A stretch of DNA of 6,462 nucleotides, taken from an uncultured Mycoplasmatota bacterium (GTDB taxonomy: Bacteria; Bacillota_I; Bacilli_A; RF39; UBA660). The first letter of the stretch is position 1. Each line of letters starts with the position of its first letter. Both the position numbers and the translations under genes were made by a program. Location of the stretch: NCBI GenBank assembly GCA_948469295.1, contig CAOKLK010000042.1, positions 1-6,462 of the forward strand, in the 5' to 3' direction. The notes beneath the pieces are model-generated. The model was not told the DNA's origin, did not search any database, and saw nothing but the letters and a program-made list of their open reading frames with translations. Shown piece after piece: positions 1-5,790 of this stretch.

Positions 1-1310
1 TTGATGGTATCTATTTCAGAAGAAGTATCTGTCTTTATTTCTTCAGTTTTTTCTTGTTCTTCCTTTGGTTGTTTTGCTTTTCCGATAATTGCATCTTTAA
101 TGTCAGAATCATTTTCTCCTAAATCATCATCTACATCTATGACTCGTAATACTTCTTCGAAGCTTGTTAATCCTTCCATTACTTTTAATAATCCATCTTG
201 TAAGATTGAGTGCATGTTTTCATTGTCATAAATTAAATGTCTTAATGTTTCTTTGGTTTTGTTGTTGACGATTCCATCTCGAACTTCTTGATTAATTGAT
301 AATACTTCGTGAAGTGCTACACGTCCAATGTAACCATTAAAGCAAGCATCGCAACCTACTGGGGTGTAAAGATCTGTGACATCCATATTGAGTGCACTTT
401 TAAATACGGCTTGTTCGTATGGAGTGGCTTTTCTAGAACTTCGACATTTGGGACATAGTTTTTTACATAGTCTTTGGGAAATAACTCCTTCTAGGGCACT
501 TCCTAATAAATATCTTTCTACATCCATGTCTACTAAACGTTCAATTGTATTTAAGGAGTTGTTGGTGTGGATGGTAGATAATACTAAGTGTCCAGTAATG
601 GAAGCACGAACAGCAATTCTAGCGGTTTCGTTATCACGAATTTCTCCGATCATAATAACATCAGGGTCTTGACGTAAAATACTTCTTAACGCTTGGGCAA
701 ATGTTAAACCAATTTCACTCATGGTTTGTACTTGATTGATTCCCGCTAATTTCATTTCTACGGGATCTTCTACGGTGATGATATTTCGATCGGTCGTATT
801 TAATTTTTGTAATATCGTATAAACGGTTGTTGATTTTCCGGTACCAGTTGCACCAGTTACCAAAATGATTCCATTTGGTTTGGCTACTAGTTTTTGTATT
901 TTAGCTAAGTTCATACTGGAAAATCCAAGAGTTTCTAATCCTCCTAAACTCATTGAGTAGTCTAGGATACGAATTACGACTTTTTCTCCATAAACGGTTG
1001 GTAAAGATGATACACGGAGATCTAAATTATTGCCATCTAAACTACTTTTTAGAGCACCATCTTGAGGGAGTCTCGATTCGGTTATGTTCATTCCGCTAAT
1101 AATTTTGATACGGGTTACTAAGTTTTTCTTTACAGCAGCGGGAACTTTTGCATAATTGTGTAGTTCTCCATCGACACGAATTCGAACAATTAAGTCTTCT
1201 GGTGTTTGATCAAAGTGAATATCACTGGCTTTTCTTCTTGCTGCATCCATAATCATATCGTTTACTATATCAACAATAGGCATATTGTCGTAATCATATT
1301 CTCTTAACAT
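1..1310 (-). CDS. GspE/PilB/ComGA-type secretion or pilus assembly ATPase, 3' end cut by window edge
   Basis: Hexameric cytoplasmic ATPase family that powers type IV pilus, type II secretion or competence pseudopilus assembly. I translated 436 codons from ATG at 1310, preceded by AGGTGAT; the frame is open at base 1. Motifs seen: Walker A GATGTGKST (residues 153-161), Asp box TVEDPVE (179-185), Walker B region DPDVIMIGEIRD (215-226), His box HLVLSTIHTNN (241-251), and the zinc tetracysteine pairs LCPKC (C286, C289) and GCDAC (C320, C323), followed by GYIGR. The N-terminal N1 domain of PilB/GspE is absent: the protein begins directly at the N2-like segment (ASDIHFD, 28-34), as in ComGA. After about residue 392 there is an unusual acidic/Gln/Lys-rich low-complexity tail that continues past the edge. 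Its codons rarely end in G, unlike the plus-strand genes. The pilus partners are not in the window, so competence, pilus or secretion cannot be told apart. Confidence 0.93.
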   Translation of the reverse strand, partial: MLREYDYDNMPIVDIVNDMIMDAARRKASDIHFDQTPEDLIVRIRVDGELHNYAKVPAAVKKNLVTRIKIISGMNITESRLPQDGALKSSLDGNNLDLRVSSLPTVYGEKVVIRILDYSMSLGGLETLGFSSMNLAKIQKLVAKPNGIILVTGATGTGKSTTVYTILQKLNTTDRNIITVEDPVEMKLAGINQVQTMSEIGLTFAQALRSILRQDPDVIMIGEIRDNETARIAVRASITGHLVLSTIHTNNSLNTIERLVDMDVERYLLGSALEGVISQRLCKKLCPKCRSSRKATPYEQAVFKSALNMDVTDLYTPVGCDACFNGYIGRVALHEVLSINQEVRDGIVNNKTKETLRHLIYDNENMHSILQDGLLKVMEGLTSFEEVLRVIDVDDDLGENDSDIKDAIIGKAKQPKEEQEKTEEIKTDTSSEIDTI

Positions 1311-1345
1311 GGTATCACCTTTTCTAAACCCTTTATTCTTTTTTT

Positions 1346-1374
1346 ATTATACAAAAAAAGAAGAGAAAGAACAA
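1346..1374 (-). promoter_or_regulatory. Predicted promoter of the GspE-type ATPase gene
   Basis: Read on the minus strand, a perfect -10 TATAAT (1351-1346) lies 17 bases downstream of TTGTTC (1374-1369), which matches the first three bases of the -35 consensus. Transcription would start near 1339, giving a leader of about 30 bases before the ATG at 1310. This is prediction from sequence only. Confidence 0.6.
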
Positions 1375-1404
1375 GAATGATTTTTGATTTAGTGTGTTAA
1401 ATTT

Positions 1405-1432
1405 TCGACTTTTTTCGCTATATTCTTATGAT
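1405..1432 (+). promoter_or_regulatory. Predicted promoter of the SPOR-radC-mreCD-spoIVF cluster
   Basis: A -10-like TATGAT (1427-1432, 5 of 6 consensus bases) sits 16 bases after TCGACT (1405-1410, 4 of 6 matches to TTGACA). The start would fall near 1439, leaving roughly 14 bases of leader that consist mostly of the ribosome binding site GGTGAG. The surrounding AT-rich stretch also offers other TATA-like hexamers, and a sporulation sigma factor cannot be excluded, so the exact boxes are uncertain. Confidence 0.4.
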
Positions 1433-1452
1433 ATATATGAGATGGTGAGATT

Positions 1453-1890
1453 ATGAAAAAAACTTTTATAACGATTATGGTCGCATTTTTTGTGGGGGTT
1501 TGTCTTTCAGGAATCAGTATTTTTTATTTAAAAGATAAATTTATGATTTTTGATGAACGTAATACGGTAACAGCTTTTCAAGTTGGAGTATTTAAATCTT
1601 ATGAAAATGCAAAAAAAACAAGTGAAAATTATCCTGGATCGATTGCGGTATTTGATGGAGATTATTATCGTGTTTATATTGGAGTTGCAAAAGATAAGGA
1701 TTGTGAAGAGTTGCTTGCTACTTATTTTTTAAATCAAAATATTAATGTTTATTTGAAAGAAATTGAAGTAACTCAGACGTTTTTTCAAGAAATTAATTTA
1801 GTGGAAAAAGAGATTGATAAAAATGATATGGAAGTGTTTGAATTGATGAATCAAGAGATGATGAAGAAGTTGGAAGGAGAAATTTTGTGA
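1453..1890 (+). CDS. Single-pass membrane protein with SPOR domain (positional counterpart of SpoIIB)
   Basis: A 145-residue protein with MKK at the N-terminus, one hydrophobic membrane segment (about residues 5-26) and then an extracytoplasmic SPOR-like fold at about 40-106, with the typical strand motifs FQVGVF (42-47) and YYRVYIG (71-77). SPOR domains bind denuded septal peptidoglycan glycans. The C-terminal 40 residues are acidic and probably helical. The ATG at 1453 follows GGTGAG with a short spacer. The gene lies just upstream of radC, where B. subtilis has spoIIB (SPOR protein that helps septal wall thinning and engulfment) followed by maf. SpoIIB is about twice as long, with a large N-terminal part that is missing here, so homology is suggested by fold and position rather than by clear similarity. 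It ends in TGA, overlapping the radC start by four bases (GTGA). Cys17 does not sit in a valid lipobox. Confidence 0.75.
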   Translation: MKKTFITIMVAFFVGVCLSGISIFYLKDKFMIFDERNTVTAFQVGVFKSYENAKKTSENYPGSIAVFDGDYYRVYIGVAKDKDCEELLATYFLNQNINVYLKEIEVTQTFFQEINLVEKEIDKNDMEVFELMNQEMMKKLEGEIL

Positions 1891-2567
1891 GTTTGATGAT
1901 ACGGGAAATTCCTTTGGAAGAACGACCTAGAGAAAAGTATAAAGAGAGCGGATTTGGAAGACTTAGTGATGCAGATTTGATTGCTATTTTGATTCGAACT
2001 GGAACGAAGGATATGTCAGTATCGGAATTAGCCCTTCATATATTAAAGGAAGTTGGTTCCTTGGAACAATTAAAACAGGCTTCTTTGGAAACTTTGTCAA
2101 AAATTCGAGGAGTGGGAGAAGTGAAGGCGATTACTTTACTTTCGGCTTTGGAACTGGGACATCGTATTTTGTTACCGAAAGATATTCATGGAGCGAAAAT
2201 TACGAATGCGAAAGATTTGTATGATATTTTTTCTCCGAAAATGAAAGATTTGAGTCAGGAACATTTGATTGCAGTTTTTTTAAATAGTAAAAATAGAATT
2301 ATTCATTATAAAACTATTTTTATTGGAAGTGCGAATCAAAGTGTTGTTCATCCAAGGGATATTTTTCGAGAAGCTTTAAAAAATTCTTCGGTGAAATTAA
2401 TGGTATTACATAATCATCCGAGTGGAGATCCTACTCCAAGTAAAGAAGATGTTATTTTTACTAAACAATTGTCCGAGGCTGGGAAAATTTTACAAATTCC
2501 TCTTTTGGATCATTTAATTATTGGGTATCATGAATATTATAGTTTTTATGATCATCTCATGAAATAA
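1887..2567 (+). CDS. radC: RadC family protein (JAB/MPN domain, UPF0758)
   Basis: A 226-residue full-length RadC. The N-terminal half (about 4-95) carries a helix-hairpin-helix-type DNA-binding region, with the core KIRGVGEVKAITLLSALELG around 72-91. The C-terminal half (about 102-225) is a JAB/MPN metalloprotease-like domain with an intact JAMM site: Glu125, then HNHPSGD giving His175 and His177, Ser185 and Asp188 (pattern HxHx7SxxD). The molecular function of RadC is not settled; the old link to recombination repair is disputed, and some relatives are competence-induced. The GTG start at 1887 is chosen because GGAAGGAGA ends six bases upstream and the start overlaps the preceding stop. In B. 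subtilis maf precedes and mreB follows radC; here the SPOR gene precedes it directly and mreC follows after 39 bases. Confidence 0.96.
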   Translation: MSLMIREIPLEERPREKYKESGFGRLSDADLIAILIRTGTKDMSVSELALHILKEVGSLEQLKQASLETLSKIRGVGEVKAITLLSALELGHRILLPKDIHGAKITNAKDLYDIFSPKMKDLSQEHLIAVFLNSKNRIIHYKTIFIGSANQSVVHPRDIFREALKNSSVKLMVLHNHPSGDPTPSKEDVIFTKQLSEAGKILQIPLLDHLIIGYHEYYSFYDHLMK

Positions 2568-2606
2568 AAATTCATTTTTGGGGAATATTAAAATAGGTGA
2601 GTGCGA

Positions 2607-3266
2607 ATGAAATATAAGAATGTAACTATTTTTTTTCTTTTCGTTTTGTTGTTTTTATTTCGGAATAGTGTAGATGAATTTTTGCTGAATTTCTGTAAGG
2701 ATCCAACTATGTTGGAAACATTTTCTTTTGTTAATGATAATTTAGAAGAAGATTTAAAATCTTTGGAAGAAGAAGTTTTAATTGATCGGGATCGGTCAAC
2801 AGATATTCAATTTTCTAAAGTATTATATCGAGATCCTTATACTTTTTTTCATACTATTAAAATTTTGAAGGGAACCAAGCAAAATCTATCTCTTAATATG
2901 GCCGTGGTGTTTCATGATTCTTTGATTGGTGTGATTTCTTCTTTAGAGGAAAATTCTAGTGATGTTCGTTTCTTAACTAATCCAGAATCTTCTATTTCTG
3001 TACGAGTTCGGGATGGTTATGGTGTGATGACTACAAATGATCAACAAGAATGTTTTATTGATTTTTCAAGTACTGTTTTGTTGGAAGTCGGAGATGATGT
3101 GGTAACTTCTGGACTTACGAATATTCCAGGAAATATCAGGGTAGGAAAGGTTACTCAGATTTTGAATGATGATTTGGGTCTTGTTACAAGAGTTAAAGTG
3201 GAATTAGCTTCTACTTTTCCAAATGTTTCTTATGTTGCCATCGTTGGGAAAGGAGATGCATCATGA
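2607..3266 (+). CDS. mreC: Rod shape-determining protein MreC (short form)
   Basis: A 219-residue MreC, a membrane-anchored extracytoplasmic scaffold of the elongasome that links cytoskeletal and membrane partners to peptidoglycan synthases. It has an N-terminal membrane segment (about 5-19), a brief acidic helical or coiled-coil stretch (about 41-60, much shorter than usual) and the two-barrel MreC core. Recognisable core blocks are KVLYRDPYTFFHTIKILKG (71-89), LNMAVVFHDSLIGVI (96-110) and VVTSGL...PGNIRVGKVTQI (165-185). B. subtilis MreC is about 290 residues, so the coiled coil and C-terminal extension are trimmed. An in-frame GTG at 2601 is rejected as start because GGTGA occupies 2596-2600 with no spacer; ATG at 2607 has a six-base spacer. 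No mreB lies upstream. The stop overlaps the next start (ATGA). Confidence 0.9.
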   Translation: MKYKNVTIFFLFVLLFLFRNSVDEFLLNFCKDPTMLETFSFVNDNLEEDLKSLEEEVLIDRDRSTDIQFSKVLYRDPYTFFHTIKILKGTKQNLSLNMAVVFHDSLIGVISSLEENSSDVRFLTNPESSISVRVRDGYGVMTTNDQQECFIDFSSTVLLEVGDDVVTSGLTNIPGNIRVGKVTQILNDDLGLVTRVKVELASTFPNVSYVAIVGKGDAS

Positions 3267-3649
3267 GTTTTTGGTTTTTATTGGATGTTTTGTTTCTTTT
3301 TCATCCATCTTTTTTTCCTTGTTTTTTTCTCTTGGGATTTGTGACAGATAAAAGGATTTCGATTTTTTCAATTTTTACAGTATCTTTATTTTTTGATTGG
3401 ATGGTTTATCAAACAAAATATATTTTTCTTTTGGGACTTTTGTTGCTTTGGGGTTTGAAATATTGTTTTCGTTTTTTTCGAATTCCGGTTTTTTTGCAAT
3501 ATTCTTTTTTCTTTTTTTCCTTTTTTCTATATCTTTCTTTTTGGGGATTGAGATTTATCCATTTATCTTTTTGGTATTCATTGTTTTTTTCTTTTGCTAT
3601 TACCATATTTTGTTTGTTTTGTTTCATAAAACGGGGGGATTTTTCATAA
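3263..3649 (+). CDS. mreD: MreD-like polytopic membrane protein
   Basis: A 128-residue, extremely hydrophobic protein rich in Phe, Leu and Trp, with about four to five predicted membrane segments (roughly 4-27, 33-46, 50-66, 74-95 and 100-121) and a short basic C-terminus (KRGD). MreD is the membrane partner of MreC in cell-wall elongation. The identification rests on position directly after mreC (ATGA overlap; GGAGAT shortly upstream of the ATG) and on size and topology. I see no strongly diagnostic motif, and the usual length is about 160-175 residues. The T-rich coding strand follows from the Phe/Leu content. It is followed by 19 bases before the SpoIVFA-like gene. An alternative is an unrelated short membrane protein that replaced mreD. 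Confidence 0.68.
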   Translation: MSFWFLLDVLFLFHPSFFPCFFLLGFVTDKRISIFSIFTVSLFFDWMVYQTKYIFLLGLLLLWGLKYCFRFFRIPVFLQYSFFFFSFFLYLSFWGLRFIHLSFWYSLFFSFAITIFCLFCFIKRGDFS

Positions 3650-3668
3650 TATGTAATGGGTGAGGATT

Positions 3669-4292
3669 ATGGATGAACTGGAAATGCATCGAGAACGATT
3701 AAAGAGGAAACATCAAAATTATTATCAGGTGATTCCGAAGAAAAAGTTGGATCATTCCATTTCGAATTTGTTTACACGGTGTTTAGTTGCAGTAATTTTC
3801 GTTCTTGTGAGTGCAATATATGTGAATTTATCTTCCACAAATTTAGAAAATTATCGTCATGTAATTTTTGAAAGTAATTTGTCTTTTACGAAAATTAATG
3901 AATGGTATACGAAATATTTTGGAGATGTATTACCCATTCAATTCGATCAGAAAACGGTTACGGTGAATCATAATACGAATGATATTGCCTCAGTAAAGCC
4001 TTACCGGGATGGCGTTTCTTGTGAAACGACAAAGGGTGGAATTGTTTCTACTTTAAATAGTGGCATCCTTGTATATATGGGTGAAAAAGAAGGATATGGC
4101 AATGTTGCAATTATTCAAGGAATTGATGGCGTGGATATTTGGTATGGAAATGTTGAAAATATTAATTTAAGTTTGTATGATTATGTTGAAAAAAATAGTT
4201 TGCTTGGAAGTGCTTCGGCTTCTGAGATGTATTTGGTTTTTCAAAAAGATGGACAATTTTTAGATTATGAAGAATATAAGAAACAAATTTAA
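3669..4292 (+). CDS. spoIVFA: SpoIVFA-like membrane protein with degenerate M23 peptidase domain
   Basis: A 207-residue protein: a basic cytoplasmic N-terminus (1-33), one membrane segment (about 35-54), a linker, and an M23/LytM-like beta-sheet domain (about 108-200). The fold is visible in GGIVSTLNSGILVYMGEKEGYGNVAII (core 123-149) and in the closing MYLVFQKDGQFLDY. All zinc ligands are lost: where active enzymes have HxH (HLHFE), this one has Tyr188-Leu-Val190-Phe-Gln, and YAHL is replaced by YGNV. SpoIVFA is a known catalytically dead M23 protein that scaffolds and restrains SpoIVFB in the outer forespore membrane until SpoIVB cleaves it. Position just before spoIVFB supports this. I use ATG 3669, five bases after GGTGA (3659-3663), rather than GTG 3660, which would overlap the ribosome binding site. 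SpoIIQ-like or a generic LytM scaffold are alternatives. Confidence 0.8.
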   Translation: MDELEMHRERLKRKHQNYYQVIPKKKLDHSISNLFTRCLVAVIFVLVSAIYVNLSSTNLENYRHVIFESNLSFTKINEWYTKYFGDVLPIQFDQKTVTVNHNTNDIASVKPYRDGVSCETTKGGIVSTLNSGILVYMGEKEGYGNVAIIQGIDGVDIWYGNVENINLSLYDYVEKNSLLGSASASEMYLVFQKDGQFLDYEEYKKQI

Positions 4293-5031
4293 AATTAATT
4301 CTTTTACTTATGTTTTTCTTTTGGTTGCTTTTTTGTCGGGATATTTTAAAAATGTTTTTTTGATCTTTTTGATTGTTTTTGTTCATGAACTCGGACATGT
4401 TTTGTTTATTTTACATTATGAATATCCAATTTTGAAAGTAGAGTTTTTTCCTTTTGGAGGAATTACAAGTGTTGAAAAACCAATTAATACTCCTTTGAAA
4501 CAAGAAATCTTTATTTCTTTGGCTGGTGTTCTTTTTCAAATTTTATTAGCCATTGTTTTTTATTTTCTTTATCAAAGAGGGTATTTATTAGAACATACTT
4601 ATTTTATGTTTCAAAATTATAATAAAGTTATTTTGCTTTTTAATTTGTTACCAATGATTCCTTTGGATGGCAGTATCTTTTTTCGATCTATTTTAGAATA
4701 TATATTCCCGTTTTCCTTTGCTTATAAAATTTATTTGGGTGTTTCTTTGTTCTTTTTTGTTCTGTTTGTTACTTTTCATACGGTATATAGTTTTAATAAT
4801 TATATGATTTTGACTTTTTTATTTTTTAAATTATATGATGTATATAAAAGAAGGAAGTTTTATGAAAATAAATTTTATTTGGAACGGTATTTATATGAAC
4901 TTCCATATGTAAGAATCAAAAGTTATCCTTTCGAAGATGTTAAGAAAATTCGAAAAGATACTTTGCATTTTTTTTGGGTGAAGGATCGTTATCTTCATGA
5001 ACGAGAAATTTTGAAGAAATATTATTCTTAA
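4267..5031 (+). CDS. spoIVFB: SpoIVFB family intramembrane metalloprotease (site-2 protease, M50)
   Basis: A 254-residue polytopic protease. The zinc site HELGH (His40, Glu41, His44) lies inside a membrane helix, and the second ligand motif NLLPMIPLDG (126-135, Asp134) lies in another. The family FPFGG turn is at 61-65. About six membrane segments are predicted up to residue 190. In B. subtilis the enzyme cleaves pro-sigma-K to activate late mother-cell transcription; the substrate in this organism is not known. The soluble C-terminal tail (about 195-254) resembles a CBS domain in outline (ending HEREILKKYYS) but is only about 60 residues against about 90 in B. subtilis (288 residues in total). 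The start overlaps the end of the SpoIVFA-like gene by 26 bases and has only a weak ribosome binding site, so translation is probably coupled to the upstream gene, keeping protease and inhibitor in balance. Confidence 0.92.
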   Translation: MKNIRNKFKINSFTYVFLLVAFLSGYFKNVFLIFLIVFVHELGHVLFILHYEYPILKVEFFPFGGITSVEKPINTPLKQEIFISLAGVLFQILLAIVFYFLYQRGYLLEHTYFMFQNYNKVILLFNLLPMIPLDGSIFFRSILEYIFPFSFAYKIYLGVSLFFFVLFVTFHTVYSFNNYMILTFLFFKLYDVYKRRKFYENKFYLERYLYELPYVRIKSYPFEDVKKIRKDTLHFFWVKDRYLHEREILKKYYS

Positions 5032-5042
5032 GTTGTAGAAAA

Positions 5043-5071
5043 TTGACAAGTCTTTTCTTTTTTGATAAAAT
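5043..5071 (+). promoter_or_regulatory. Strong predicted promoter of rplU-prp-rpmA
   Basis: A perfect -35 TTGACA (5043-5048) is followed after exactly 17 bases by TAAAAT (5066-5071, 5 of 6 matches to TATAAT). The predicted start is near 5078, about 97 bases upstream of rplU. It sits just 11 bases after the spoIVFB stop with no terminator between, so read-through from the upstream cluster is also likely. This is the best promoter in the window, as expected for ribosomal protein genes. Confidence 0.8.
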
Positions 5072-5077
5072 ACTCAT

Positions 5078-5174
5078 GTTTTGAAAAGGCTTTATAGCTT
5101 TTAGAAACCGCACAGAAGAGGTTTGAAACGTTGGTACCTTTATGGCGCGTCTTAAAAAATATAAGGAGGTATGA
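5078..5174 (+). ncRNA. Ribosomal protein L21 leader (cis-regulatory RNA)
   Basis: The 5' UTR of rplU can fold. Stem one is AAAAG(G)C (5084-5090) with GCTTTT (5097-5102) around the loop TTTATA. Stem two is AAACC (5105-5109) with GGTTT (5120-5124) enclosing GCACAGAAGA. A GC-rich element follows (GGTACC at 5133-5138, TGGCGCGTC at 5144-5152). Position immediately upstream of rplU, and the ACCGCACAGA stretch, match my recollection of the Firmicutes L21 leader, a conserved element thought to mediate autoregulation by bL21. The call is from structure and position; a covariance-model match was not run. Exact 5' and 3' limits are estimates. Confidence 0.8.
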
Positions 5175-5175
5175 A

Positions 5176-5478
5176 ATGAAAGCTATATTTGTAACAGGTG
5201 GAAAACAATATTATGTATCCGAAGGCGATACGATTTATGTTGAAAAACTAGATCAAGAAGTTGGTAGCGAAATTACTTTTGATACTGTTATGTTTGCTGA
5301 TGGAAAAGCTGGTACTCCATATTTAAATGGAGCAAAGGTTGTTTGTAGTGTTGAAAAACATGGAAAACAAAAGAAAATTATTGTTTTTAAATATCGTCCA
5401 AAGAAGAAATTCCGTAAAAAACAAGGACATAGACAACCATATACGAAATTGACTGTTAAGAAAATTGAAGTGAAGTAA
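5176..5478 (+). CDS. rplU: 50S ribosomal protein L21 (bL21)
   Basis: A 100-residue protein of typical length (102 in B. subtilis). It starts with [18 protein letters not shown], a classic bL21 N-terminus, and carries the basic signature [19 protein letters not shown] at about 77-95 that contacts 23S rRNA. AAGGAGG (5164-5170) lies five bases upstream of the ATG at 5176, the only textbook Shine-Dalgarno site in the window. An in-frame TTG at 5131 would add 15 residues translated from the leader RNA and is rejected. It is the first gene of the rplU-prp-rpmA unit, probably autoregulated through the leader. Confidence 0.98.
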   Translation: MKAIFVTGGKQYYVSEGDTIYVEKLDQEVGSEITFDTVMFADGKAGTPYLNGAKVVCSVEKHGKQKKIIVFKYRPKKKFRKKQGHRQPYTKLTVKKIEVK

Positions 5479-5479
5479 G

Positions 5480-5788
5480 ATGATTCGAATTCAGGTGAAA
5501 CAACAAAATCAACAATTTCAAAAGATTACTTTGGTAGGGCATGCTTGTTATGCAGATTATGGAAAAGATATTGTATGTGCAGGAGTATCAGCTATTTTAA
5601 CTACTACGGTAAATGGAATTTTGTTAATTCATGAAAAAGCGATTACGTTTCAACAACAGAAAGATTTTGTTTTAGAAATTCATAGTGAGGATGAAGTAAC
5701 ACAAAAACTTATTTTTAATATGGTTTCGTTGTTTTATGAACTTCAAGAAAAGTATCCAAAAAATATTAAAGTAGAAAGTGAGGAATAA
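5480..5788 (+). CDS. prp: Ribosomal-processing cysteine protease Prp
   Basis: A 102-residue member of the YsxB/Prp family. It shows the catalytic pair in [20 protein letters not shown]: His21 and Cys33, matching the His/Cys dyad known from Staphylococcus aureus Prp. Prp removes an N-terminal extension from bL27 before ribosome assembly, and in some organisms also processes phage proteins. The gene sits one base after the rplU stop and two bases before rpmA, the substrate gene, as in other Firmicutes. The ribosome binding site lies inside the rplU end (AAGTGAAG) and is weak, suggesting translational coupling. The C-terminal half (about 64-95) is helical and ends acidic. Confidence 0.95.
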   Translation: MIRIQVKQQNQQFQKITLVGHACYADYGKDIVCAGVSAILTTTVNGILLIHEKAITFQQQKDFVLEIHSEDEVTQKLIFNMVSLFYELQEKYPKNIKVESEE

Positions 5789-5790
5789 CA

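Noticed and set aside
1..672. Plus-strand open frames at 1-231 and 376-672
   Set aside because: They lie antisense to the well-supported ATPase gene, encode Ser/Ile-rich sequence without motifs and have no ribosome binding sites.
1453..1530. Lipoprotein signal at Cys17 of the SPOR protein
   Set aside because: The residue before the Cys is Val, not Gly, Ala or Ser, and the hydrophobic segment continues past it; a simple membrane anchor fits better.
3397..3663. Plus-strand open frame of 88 codons overlapping mreD
   Set aside because: It is the +1 shadow of the T-rich mreD gene, made of Phe-rich sequence; mreD has the coupled ATGA start and ribosome binding site.
3409..4398. Minus-strand open frames (3409-3627 and 4162-4398)
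   Set aside because: They are Lys/Asn-rich complements of membrane-protein genes, without ribosome binding sites or recognisable features.
5131..5175. In-frame TTG start extending rplU by 15 residues
   Set aside because: The extension would be translated from the structured leader; ATG 5176 has AAGGAGG at ideal spacing and gives the normal bL21 N-terminus.
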